NCBI GenBank assembly: GCA_032622095.1 | Contig: CP136063.1 | Coordinates: forward strand, 6,923,814 to 6,987,813 | Direction: 5' to 3' | Source: Siphonodentalium dalli | Taxonomy: Eukaryota; Mollusca; Scaphopoda; Gadilida; Siphonodentaliidae | DNA length: 64,000 bases | Shown: one piece after another, positions 43,641 to 54,315 of the stretch | How the letters are laid out: each line of letters opens with the position of its first letter | Position numbering within the stretch: the stretch's first letter is position 1 | Position numbers and translations under genes: made by a program | Notes under the pieces: model-generated | The model's database searches: none | The model's input: only the letters and a program-made list of their open reading frames with translations | Told to the model about the DNA's origin: nothing

Positions 43641-43950
43641 TAAGAGAATGCATTGGCCTAACAATTTTTTACAATTTTAATAATTTGTTCTTGTATTCTA
43701 TAACAATTTTATAATTTCACCCATACAGAGCCCCAGAAAAACATGAGCAGACGACACTCTTCTATATGCTTCTAATCTGTGTGGGGCTCCCTGCAGGGTA
43801 ATGGATTATTTTTTTTTATGTCCTAATAATTGATTGAAACATTTATTTTAAAAAAATTATAAAAAAATGTTAGGCCAATGCATTATCTTATATATATGCG
43901 AGGCGACCTATGGTCGACTCGCATATATAAGAGACTGCATTGGCACAGGG
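43641..43950 (+). mobile_element. Hairpin-ended element, copy C
   Basis: The left hairpin is truncated to its second half (43641-43655). Then come the conserved gagccccag...gtgtggggctccctgcaggg block (43731-43800), an AT-rich tail and the complete right hairpin (43874-43944) ending CACAGGG. Size is 310 bp. No ORF. Confidence 0.88.
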
Positions 43951-43978
43951 TAAAACAAATCTATAATTACCCTAAATC

Positions 43979-44282
43979 TGGTTGAGTAAGATTTTAATCA
44001 ACAAGTACTCAACCGATGCGCAGTTATGTCCCCTAGCAACAGATGCGCAGTTATGGCACCTAGCAACAGATGCGCAGTTATGGCCCCTAGCAACAGATGC
44101 GCAGTAATGGCCCCTAGCAACCGATGCGCAGTTATGTCCCCTAGCAACAGTTGCGCAGTTATGGCACCTAGCAACAGATGCGCAGTTATGGCCCCTAGCA
44201 ACAGATGCGCAGTAATGGCCCGTAGCAACCGATGCGCAGTAATGGCCCATAGCAACATATGCGCAGTAATGGCCCGTAGCAA
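43979..44282. repeat. 27-bp tandem array, ten copies
   Basis: The unit gatgcgcagttatggcccct plus agcaaca runs from 44015 to 44282. The period is nine codons, so all frames stay open and produce repetitive artefact ORFs. It is preceded by a hairpin ggttgagta...tactcaacc (43979-44014); a gttgag word follows the array. Confidence 0.95.
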
Positions 44283-45419
44283 TGTTGAGTAAAACGTTCA
44301 GTAAACTAGTTCTACTCAACGAGTTACGTAAACTGTTCAACAATGAAAGTCAAATCGCTCAACAACCGATTGCTTTACTCACTGTTGACTGGAAGTTGTA
44401 GACGTCTCATTTAAGGAAAGGAGATGGCTAGGAAAAGGTCCTGTTAGGATTCTCGAAACAGAACTGGATAATACATCCAGAATCAACGACCGAATCAGAT
44501 TTTGAAATATCAGGACATTTATGACATTGCCGATATAGTATCCGAAAATAGCATATTAAGCCGTTATAATTGTTGGGTCCAGGTTAAATATTAAGCCGTT
44601 ATAATGGTTGGGTCATGGTTAAATACACATTTAAGCTTAATGTCATGTTTGAATATTGCCGCTGCTGTCACCAACAGTTGCGTGGGTAAAACACAAGCAA
44701 CACCATTCAACCTAAACCCGCGTACACCACTTTATATACACATATTGTAGTTGACGCGAATCGTCAGTAGTACGTTTCTCATTTTGATGTATGTTATACA
44801 ATACAGACAAGGCCCTGTGGTGCCTGTCACCTTTCCAGACTACGACACAAGTTTATGCGCGGCCATGCGTGACGCACACATAAGTCCTACACCTTCGTCG
44901 TGTGCCTAACTGTATTCACTCGGAATCTTAATCTCGATTTATATTTAGTTTTTGTAAGGGATCAACAACGCTGAATTAAATCCCCGGCAGCGCCTGACTA
45001 ACAAATTCATTGCGTCCCGGTCAATATTGGTGCATTAAATCATTGGCAGATATAGTATAACGACTAACACCCCCATTCAGTACTCGGGACCAGATCGATA
45101 AGTCGACAGGTACGAGCGGCACAAAGGATCAATTGGGACAATTCGATATACAGGTATGTACTGTCGTCGACATATGCCTGGTTTTATGTAAATACAAGAT
45201 GACTGTGCATTTTGTGTTATCGTGCATGGTGCATGCACAAGTTTTCGGCCACATTAACATCACTTCACAATGTTCACTGTCAATGTTCTGTATCCGGCAG
45301 GTCTGGGTGAACGGCCGATCGATCTTAATTAGATGTATAATATATCGGCCTAATTGGTACAATGTTCATTGATGTAAGAGAGTGAACTCTAAATTTCTAG
45401 AATATTGAAATTATGTTTG
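44283..45419. other. No gene; one 36-bp duplication
   Basis: attaagccgttataat plus ggttgggtc occurs at about 44552 and 44590. Otherwise no feature is supported. Confidence 0.45.
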
Positions 45420-46330
45420 TTGATTCGTCTGTATCTATTTCCATATAAAAACGTATGATATGTCTATCTGTCCGTGTGTTTGTCCGGATTTGTTCTCCAA
45501 GAATATTGGTCCGATTTCAACCAATGTTGGTGCGGTGACTCGAGGTATCCAGATGGAGAGGTTATAACGTCGTTACTTTTTAAAAATTTTCATTTAAAAT
45601 AATAAAATAAAATACATAAATAAAACAAATACTCTCACTGTAGGCCCTTTTCAGCACCAGGTGTACGCCCCTCCTATATTTGTTATCGCTGTGGCCCGCG
45701 CAATTCATCTGACAAACCGGTTAAGTTCACCGTGGGTTTATTCCAGAAACAATAAAGTCCAATATGAACCAATGCCAATATTTAGGTCAATATGTACCTA
45801 TTTGCACAAGGATATATTGAAGTAGCACGTTTTATCAATATAATTATATAGAACGAAGTAGGATATGTATGTCTGGCTGTATGTCTGGCTGTATATCTGG
45901 CTGCATGTCCGGATGTTTCTCTCAGGCTCAGTCTGCATGCTGCTGGTCCGATTTCAACCTAATTTGGTGTGGTGACTCGGGGTACCATGGCGAAGGTTAC
46001 GAATGCGTTAGTTTTTCAAAATAATAATTAAAAAAAATGGAATTCAATAAATGGAAACCATTAATTTAAAAACAGCTCACTATGGGACTATTTCATAACC
46101 AAGTAAGTCAAATATGAACCAATGTGAATATTCAGGTCCAATATGAAGCTATTTTCACGAGCGTTTGTTGCAGCACCAGCTGTACACTCTGTATATATGG
46201 GTGTAACGGAAACACGGATATAAAGTCTACTAATGGCTTATTCCAGATTCGAATCAGTCCAATATGAACCAGTCAATGTTTATGTCCAATAAGAGCCTAT
46301 ATTTGGCCTCCCATATATGAGATGCGGTTC
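45420..46330 (+). repeat. Dispersed tgtctg...ccgatttcaacc repeat, two tandem copies
   Basis: Both copies (near 45440 and 45865) have a tgtctgg/gtccg-rich head, then ggtccgatttcaacc, a tggtg-ggtgactcg block, and runs of ccaatatgaacc. A third copy lies at 51640-52060. Non-coding family of about 440 bp. Confidence 0.75.
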
Positions 46331-47873
46331 TTAACATTTACTTCTTATTTGCACTTAAGCATAACTATGAAAATTATGATCCTTTTGTGCTCAAACATAA
46401 ATGATTTGCATTTAACCATAAATAATTTGCGCTTACGCGTAAGTGATTTGGGCTTAAGCGCAAATAAGGACTAAATGTAAAAATACATGCCATTTCATAC
46501 ACATGACCTAAAGTTCTCAACCTGATAAATTGCTGTGGACATGACCAATTTCAAACGGCATGACAACTTTTTATCAAACATACTGACATATGTCTTTTTC
46601 AACTTCAAGTCTTGTTGATGAAAATTTGTTGTCTTATCCATTGACAAAGGCACAATCTTATTTGTTGAGTTTGAAATGTCCTGTCACTTCTCTATCGTGA
46701 TTGTGCCCATATATGAGCTTGTGTGCTGAGACATAATACGTGTGTGAAGATTTCGTGCAAAATTGAAGTTGAAACTGAAAGCATCCTATAATTAATAGTT
46801 AGTAGATAAATACATGTCAAGATTCCCCAAGATTATATTATCCGGCCACCGGGAAACATATCTGTGATCACCCATTGAACAATTCTAAGTTATTTACTGT
46901 GATTTTAACACTAGAATGTGTTTATGTCGCTTCGAAATTAAATGGCGACCGCCAGCCTGGCCATGTGCTACGCAGAAATAGTAACGATAACTCTTGAAGA
47001 CTATCAGTCAAAACCAATATGCCAGTATTTGGTAAAGAGACTTGTCCTCAAATCCAAGGGATTCAGATTTGGTTTTGATCAAATCCAAGGGATTCAGATT
47101 TGGTTTTGAACAAATCCAACAAAAACCGAATATTTTAACTGTGTATCGTTTATATAACGTGTCACATGTATCAGATGAATGCCATTCTTCAGTCACCGTC
47201 ACATCTAGCATTCCACGGTGCACTCGCTCCCAGACTGTAAAATATTTACTCCCTGATTCCATCAACAGCAGGGGGAGTGTTTTCGCATGTTTGCCTTTTG
47301 ACGTTCAGAGAGTTGTCCCGATACATTGTTCTTCTACACTACAGTGTAATAAGTAGTACTTTTAACGGTCTCGATACATTAGTAATTCAACATAGTAGCA
47401 GACTAAAACAATGAGGCGGATGTGTTTTGTGTATTTCTTCCGTGGCTACAAGGAAATGTTGAATTTGCATGTAGCCACTCGTCAAATAATTGTGTCAGTC
47501 AAGCAAAACCAGTAAGTATCCCCTATACATTAATGCGGATGTAATGCGAACCCATAATATGAGTTGACCACTTCCTAATATCACATAGAGTTCATTGGAA
47601 TGAAACTCCACATCATTAATAATGTGTACGACATTGGTGATAAATCAGTCGTGGTTTGGCATCACGTTGCAGTGCTGGGTTTTCTAAAGTTCGGTAATTC
47701 AGTCTTAGCAATTTTCCGACAGTTAAAATATTCTCATTGTTCCATTCATGCCAATCAAATATATTTACATCCAAGCTAATACGGAGTATATTTACAGAAG
47801 ATGCCAGGATATACCGACCAGCACTAGCCAGGATTAAAAGCAGTATAACAGTAAATTCTAACTTAACGTCACG
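46331..47873. other. Upstream flank of the Reeler gene
   Basis: No other gene is seen. A perfect-looking 31-bp pair (aaatccaagggattcagatt plus tggttttga) lies at 47047-47108. A promoter for the downstream gene cannot be identified with confidence. Confidence 0.4.
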
Positions 47874-48072
47874 ATGAACTGGCAGGATATGTTACACGTA
47901 TGGATTGCCTCCCTTTATATAATGGATCACGTGATATCATATCCGCTAGGAGCGCCAGAGTCGGTGTGTGATTCGATGCTTCCAGGACACCCAGCTGAGA
48001 AACAGACATCGCGGCCACCTTTCGTTGTTGACATGTCTACAGCTGTATACCGGCCCGGTGATACAATTAGAG
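47874..48072 (+). CDS. Reeler-domain protein, exon 1
   Basis: The ATG at 47874 opens a weakly hydrophobic leader (about 22 residues, MLHVWIASLYIMDHVIS) that could be a signal peptide. The start of a Reeler domain follows: YPLGAPESVCDSMLPGH, then QTSRPPFVVDMSTAVYRPGD. The G-A-P...C...M.PGH pattern is the family hallmark of reelin N-termini and of secreted defence proteins. The exon ends in phase 1 at AG|GTATTT (GT 48073-48074). The next exon at 56906 restores the codon as Val and continues the domain. Intron 1 is 8.8 kb and filled with repeats and a Crypton. Host gene, probably innate-defence or extracellular; exact name unknown. Confidence 0.8.
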
Positions 48073-48726
48073 GTATTTATGACACAAATATAAATTGTAT
48101 ACTGGTATGTGTATAATCGGTGTTGCATTTAGACAAGTGTGCTGCGACATAAGTCATCAAGGCCCTCTTTATTTTCGAAAGCCCAGATTACATTGTATAC
48201 AACATATTCCATATTATATACCATTTAAAAGGGAGCTTCAGATCATTGTATTGTTATACCGTCGAACTACTTCAAGTGGAAAATGTAGCCGCTCTTGATT
48301 TCTTTCCGAATGTGAAGCCACGTAGTGCGTCCTCCCGAAGGGGTGGGAGTTATGTTGGGCCAACAATATCAGCTCGAATGGCTAATATCCCCAACAGGCC
48401 GACTTACAACAACACTTATCTTTGTAAAGATTGCGGGAAAAATTGTATCACACTCTCGTAGATCACACATGTATGTCATTGCACTGCTTCTCTTCGCATA
48501 TCACTGATCTAAAGAAAATACACACATATGATATCGAATAATCAATATCTTCGATTTAACAACGTTCCTAATTATGGATCGCCTATCGTCACAAGATTCT
48601 TGATGTATTATAAAAGCCTGTATTTTGATCATCAGAAAGCATGATTTGGAACAGTAGGCACTGTAATGAAAGCGGAAGTGAAACGTCCGCTAAATCCACC
48701 AGTGTTGCGCGCGCATCACAATTTCA
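48073..48726. other. Intron 1, proximal part
   Basis: A 60- to 70-codon frame around 48300-48500 is not matched to a domain with any confidence. Confidence 0.4.
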
Positions 48727-48847
48727 CCATTCGGGAGTCCAATATGACATTCGGTAGTCCAATATGACATTCGGGAATCCAATATGCCATTCGGGAGTCC
48801 AATACGACATTCGGGAGTCCAATATGACATTCGGGAGTCCAATATGA
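48727..48847. repeat. 20-bp tandem array, six copies
   Basis: The unit cattcgggagtccaatatga, with few substitutions, lies inside intron 1. Confidence 0.95.
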
Positions 48848-49588
48848 CTGTTTTTTTCCGGATTATCACGTGACAGCTTTTGCCCAATCAGAAATAGTGC
48901 TAGTTAAGGGATGGACAATAATATATAATATTGTATAAAGTCTAAACGGGTCATCGAGAAGAAAAAAATTCTACTAAACAACGCGAAGGGTGTTTACTAA
49001 ACGCATAACCCATTAGCATACCTCGTTGATTTTCGACCACATAACTCGTGATCTCATATTACGACATGACTACATAACTCTTTGAATTGACTACATAGCT
49101 CGTGAGCTACCACACAGGTCGGCGATTGTTACTACATAAATCCGGATCGACCACATAACTCGTCAGTTACTACATAACTATGCGTAACACGTGTTTAAAT
49201 AGTCTAACCAATATCTTATTTGGCAAGTCATGTTCAAATAGTCGCGCTTGCTTTTCTTCAGGTCGTTAATGTTTTACTAGTAGATTAAACTGCAAATGCG
49301 TTGTCAAAATATGAGTTAACTATGAACACAAATAAGACAGGTTGTTTTGGTGGTAACCATAGGTAACCATACAACGGCATTGTTAGATCGAATCTCTAGC
49401 GAAAACACATCCACATCTTAATTATGTTTAATTGGCTTAGTTACAATGCGATATTACGTTGGGTGTGTGTCCGGGTTATGGATCGGTCAGCTAACACAAG
49501 TGCCATGCGTTACAAGTGTATACTGTCAAATAGCCCAATGCATACTGCATTGGGTGGAGAGTCTGATTAGCATGCGCATTATCATATA
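48848..49588. other. Intron 1, no gene
   Basis: Repeated ctacataactcgtgag-like words at 49040-49170; otherwise no feature. Confidence 0.45.
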
Positions 49589-50105
49589 TCTATTATATAT
49601 TTTGGAAGATATGTCTGTCTGTGTGTCTGTGTGTGTGTTCGCGATGAACTCGAAAACGACCGAGCCAATTTCGATGAAACTTGGTATGTGGGGATATTTT
49701 CGGCCGGGAACGGGCATAGGCCTATTAATTTGTCCGTCGACGTGACCTTGATCTTGAAATCGCCCAAATAGTACGGGATTTTAATGAAACTTGGTATGCG
49801 GGGGTACATTCGTATGGGGAGTCTCATAAGCATATTCATTTACCCGTGCGACGTGACCTTGACCTTGAAATCGGGTCAATTCAAGGTCAAATCGCCAATT
49901 TTGATGGGATTTCGACGAAATTTGATACATGGGGGTACTTTTGCAATTGAGTGTTTTGGACGGGTCAAATCGTGACCCCGACCTTCAAAATAATAAATTC
50001 AAGGTCAAATCGGGTAAAACCGGATGGATTTCGACGGGCACGTTTGTCGGGTACTTTTGTCCGGGCAGTGTTTTGGACTGGTCCCGGACGAAGTCGGGTC
50101 ACCTT
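49589..50105 (+). repeat. Dispersed repeat R2, direct copy
   Basis: Starts attatatattttggaaga, with a tgtctg/tgtgtg tract, then gatgaactcgaaaacg and atttcgatgaaacttggtat. It continues into several ccttgaccttgaaatc blocks and ends cgggtcaccttctag. It has open frames by chance but no domain. Confidence 0.8.
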
Positions 50106-51650
50106 CTAGTCTATTATATATTTTGGAAGATCTGTCTGTGTGTGTGTGTGTGGTGTGTGTGTTCGCGATGAACTCGAAAACGGTCCAGCCGATTTCGATG
50201 AAACTTGGTATGTGGGGGTATTTTCGGCCAGGGGGTGGCATGGGCCTATTAACTTTCAGATCCGAGCTCAACTTTTCACGTGCCGAGGTCAAATCTGTGT
50301 TACGGGACATTTCATTTGAGTTCGGTGCTTACAAATCGATTCGAAACAGCGCGAATACTAAAATGCCCAGTCATAATAATGACACTGTGAGAATCTTTCG
50401 TGTTTCCTCTTTCCAACGATATATAATGCGTATGTATCCGTTTTAGTTATCTGCCTCAATTATCAAGAATAAGTTGTAATATCTCCCATCAGGATAACAA
50501 CAATGCGTAACTTCTATGACGTCGTTATGGTCATAACGTTAGCTCACGTTAACGCTTAACCGGCCGATGCATTTGACTGTTTCAGACGTCTTGGCGATAT
50601 CTCGGGCACCGATGGTAATTTATCTTTACGTTGAAACTTGATAATTAATGAGCGTGTGTATATGAGGCGCGTTTATATACTTGAGTGGAAATCAAATCGG
50701 GTTAAACTGGCGGATTGTTACGAATATATATATATATATATACTAGAAGGTGACCCGACTTCGTCCGGGCTTTGACCTTGAATTGTCTATTTTGAAGGCC
50801 AAGGTCAAGTGGGGTCACGATTTGACCCGTCCAAAACACAGTGCCCGAACAAAAGTACCCGACAAAAGTACCCGTCGAAATCCATCCGGTTTTACCCGAT
50901 TTGACCTTGAATTGACCATTTTGAAGGTCAAGGTCAGGTGGGGTCAAACACCAACACCCCAAAAATGGTGGAAATCGGCCCAGCGGATACCGGGAAATCG
51001 GCCCAGCGGATACCGAGATACCCTATGCATCAAATTTCGTCCGTAAAAATCCGCCAGTTTAACCCGATTTGATTTCCACTGAAGTATATAAACGCGCCTC
51101 AAGTTTCAACGTAAAGATAAATTACCATCGGTGCCCGAGATATCGCCAAGACGTCTGAAACAGTCAAATGCATCGGCCGGAGAAGAGTTAACGTGATCTA
51201 ACTTTATGACCTCTAACGACGTCATAGAAGTTACGCATTGTTTTTACCCTGATAGAAGATCGTACCACTTCTTCTTAATAATTGAGGCAGATAACTAAAA
51301 CGGATACATACATATTATATATCGTTGGAAAGAGGAAACACGAAAGATTCTCATAGTGTCATTATTATGACTGGCATTTTATTATTCGCGCTGTTTCGAA
51401 TCGATTTGTAAGCACCGAACTGAAATATATTAGCGCAAAACGGCGTAAAAACAGATTTGACCTCGGCACGTGAAAAGTTGACCTCGCACGGACAAATTAA
51501 TAGGCCTATGTTGGTCCTGACCCGAAAATACCCCCACATACCAAGTTTCATCGAAATCGGCTGGGCCATTTTCGAGTCCATCGATTACACACACACAAAC
51601 ACACAAACAGATCTTCCAAAATATATAATAGATATATATAGTTGTATGAT
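50106..51650. repeat. Long inverted repeat, arms about 600 bp
   Basis: The left arm (50106-about 50725, same family as R2 at its start) and the right arm (about 51040-51650) are inverted copies. Shared blocks include ttttggaagat, ttcgatgaaacttggtat, gtcaaatctgtgtt and cgtctgaaacagtcaaatgc. The 310-bp centre begins actagaaggtgacccgactt and is an inverted copy of the right end of R2 (50748-50960 against 49860-50105). It looks like nested or foldback insertions of one family. Confidence 0.85.
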
Positions 51651-52089
51651 ATGTCTAAAAATATGTATGTCTGTCAGAATGTTTTCTCCCGGACCGCTGG
51701 ACTGATTTCAACAAAGTTTGGTGTGGTTACTCGGGTTTCTAAACACATTTAATTAAATAAATAAACACAAACGAATTTAAAATAAGCTCAATATGGGCCT
51801 ATTGCAGAATCAAATAAGACCAATATGGACATATGTGAATATTTAGGTCCAATACGAACCTGTTTGCATGTGGATATGTTGCAGTACCAGATGTATGTGT
51901 TTTACTGTGACCCGAGCCATCCATCGGAGTAACGGGTATACGTGTACGGTGGGCTTATACTAGAACCATATAGGTCCAATATGAACCAATGTCAAAATTT
52001 AGGTAAAATATAAACATACTAACACGATGATGTATAGAAGTAGCATATCTAGTAAATATGAGTAGGATATGCCCCTCTTCTTCTTCACA
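51651..52089 (+). repeat. Dispersed tgtctg repeat, third copy
   Basis: Matches the 45.4-46.3-kb pair: atgtatgtctgtcagaatg, then ctgatttcaacaaagtttgg and ccaatatgaacc words. Confidence 0.7.
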
Positions 52090-52370
52090 TTACAGCTCGC
52101 TGTCATTTACTGACATCTTTGAGTCGGTCCAGGTGCTACCACGGCCGAGTAACTTTATAACCCTGTGATGACTCCAGCATCGTTCTTTATTCTGTCATCT
52201 CGAATGAGACTTTTCAGCCTTACAAACTTGGTATCTGACCGAGTTCTGATTTTTGTCAGAATACCCTGACCAGGTTGCGATCCCCGGTCCGCTAGCGCGA
52301 GATACCAGTACGCTACCTCTCGTCGGCTACCGACTTCCCAGTCATGCACATAGTGGCCTCTGACGCTGAT
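52090..52370 (-). mobile_element. Possible tRNA-derived SINE
   Basis: On the minus strand gaggtagcgtactggtatct (A-box-like) is followed by ggggatcgcaacctggtcag (B-box-like) and about 130 bp of unrelated tail. The A-box phrase is shared with the candidate at 10935-11085. No tail repeat or target duplication was found. Confidence 0.45.
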
Positions 52371-52699
52371 TAAAAGCTCCCGACGGGAACCTGTTTCAAC
52401 TAGTTAACAATAAGACTAATGTGTTATCATTATACTGATTGGCTGATGGTTCGTCTCATTGCGGACAAATCATGGCTACTCCTCGGAATGTAACAGTTCG
52501 AGAGTTGTTGCTCACACAGTGGTGACTTGTAGCATAAATCTACGACGTGCCCCATGTGCATAATTATATTCGAAGCTCTCTGATAGTCTCACAAACACTT
52601 GTTTTATAAACCCTACCGTTTCGTAACACCGGCGAACTGTGGTGTTTACCCATTGTTATAATTATTTGCAATTGGCAATTAAAACACGTGTGCACAATA
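52371..52699. other. Intron 1, no feature seen
   Basis: Non-coding by inspection. Confidence 0.35.
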
Positions 52700-53310
52700 A
52701 TATATCCTGTTATAGATTCCACCTTCATACCACGAACATCCAATATTCCACGTACTGTCAAGTCATGTTATCACCTGTACTATATTCCACGTTCATACCA
52801 AGAACATATAACATACTAAGTAATATCAAGTCATGTTATAACATGTCATACATTCCACCTTCATACCACGAACATACAACATACTAAGTACCTCGTATCA
52901 GTTTATAACTTGTACTATATTCCACTTACATGCCAATAACATAATAATAACATACCACGTGCTGCCAAACCATGTTATAACATGTCATACATTCCACCTT
53001 CATACCACGAACATACAACATACCACGTGCTGCCAAACCATGTTATAACCTGTAATATATACCACATTCATACCAAGAACATACTAATAACATACTGCGC
53101 GCTGCAAAACCATGTTATAACCTGTCATATATACCACCTTCATACCACGAACATACAACATAGCGCGTGTTGTTAAATCATGTTATAACCTGTAATGTAT
53201 TCCACATTCATACAAAGAACATACAACATACTAAGTACTGTCAAATCATGGTATGACATGTCATACATTCCACCTTCATACCACAAACATACAACATACG
53301 ACGAAAAGTA
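52700..53310. repeat. Satellite of about 65-75 bp, roughly nine units
   Basis: Each unit has catgttataac, then a gtcatacattccac block and cataccacgaacatacaac. Unit lengths vary through small indels. A decayed, inverted piece follows near 53350-53400. Confidence 0.88.
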
Positions 53311-53933
53311 TGCGAGTATAGACCATACATAGAAACAAAGACCCCACCAAACGCGGCATGTTGTATGTTCGTGGTATGGTATACCCTTTCATATATACCG
53401 CCTTCGTACAACGCACAAGACCAGGAACCCGACAAGTGCGTCTACTTAACAAAAAACACCAAGAACATCTTGCTCCCAACAACTACCATGTCATGCATGT
53501 TTAAATATACGGCACAACTTATACAACGAAATTACATCATTACATAGACGTATACACGACGACAATATTCAAAAGTATTCTGCAACTATTAAATGTAATC
53601 TAAGAGTTCCGAGTGCATGACCAGATCTGCATTGACAATTAAAGCATTCTTAATACGATTCAATCGCAGTCCACAACCTCAACCAGTATATTCCCACTTA
53701 AGCAGTAAGGTGCATACTGTAACCACTATACTAGACATAAATAAGCCATCGAGTAATCCTCAATATTCATCTATAAATACACTCACCATGCATATAATCC
53801 AAGCATATATCATCCATGTACATGCAACCTTAATGTTATACCTGCATAGCCGTGCATTATACCAGACCGTATTGACCTTCCATACTATCGATGCATCGTC
53901 AAGGAAGATATAGTCGTTATGTTGGGATATATG
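53311..53933. other. Intron 1, no gene
   Basis: Ends with cgttatgttgggatatatga (53914-53933), the same phrase that begins the foldback at 57213-57360. Confidence 0.45.
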
Positions 53934-53976
53934 ACATACAATCATATCACAGTGAAATGTATTATGTAATAATGAT
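53934..53976 (+). repeat. 43-bp direct repeat left of Crypton 2
   Basis: acatacaatcatatcacagt through aataatgat is identical at 56766-56808. The recombinase gene lies between the two. Confidence 0.93.
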
Positions 53977-54315
53977 TTATTATATGCTTCCCTATCAAAT
54001 TCTATTGATTTCATGTTCGAGTAAAAAGCTATATTTCGCTAGTCGAGCGCCCAACTGTGCGCCAACGTTATATTCCACAGTAGATTCCTTATATTACATG
54101 GTAGCTTCCTTATATTACACGCTAGCTTCCTTATATTAAACGCTAGCTCCAATCGGGGCGAATCACTTGTAATGCCGTTAAATTTTGAATTGATATTCAT
54201 GCGCCTGAAGCGATACGGACTATTTGCACTTTTGCGCGTGAGATTTAGAGTATTTCCCCCTTAACTGCATTACAGACGCCTGTTTACATTAGCAACGTCA
54301 TTCGTAAAGTAAAAT
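53977..54315 (+). other. Region upstream of the Crypton 2 gene
   Basis: Contains three near-identical 22-bp units around 54075-54145 (tagcttccttatattacacg-like). No clear TATA box was chosen. Confidence 0.5.

Noticed and set aside
40709-44282. Regular arrays that look CRISPR-like
   Set aside because: Units are contiguous with no unique spacers, and the genome is eukaryotic.
43972-44343. 123-codon minus-strand ORF of repeated ASVARGHNC
   Set aside because: By-product of a 27-bp minisatellite whose period is a multiple of three.
47042-47356. 104-codon ORF upstream of the Reeler gene
   Set aside because: Half of it is a 31-bp duplication; no domain and no splice relation to exon 1.
48246-48507. 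Helicase-like fragment in intron 1
   Set aside because: The resemblance rests on a few hydrophobic residues; no Walker or helicase motif is present.
49446-50446. Overlapping ORFs in R2 with a KLGMWGYFRPG-like phrase
   Set aside because: The phrase is the translation of a dispersed non-coding repeat, found in both orientations and broken elsewhere.
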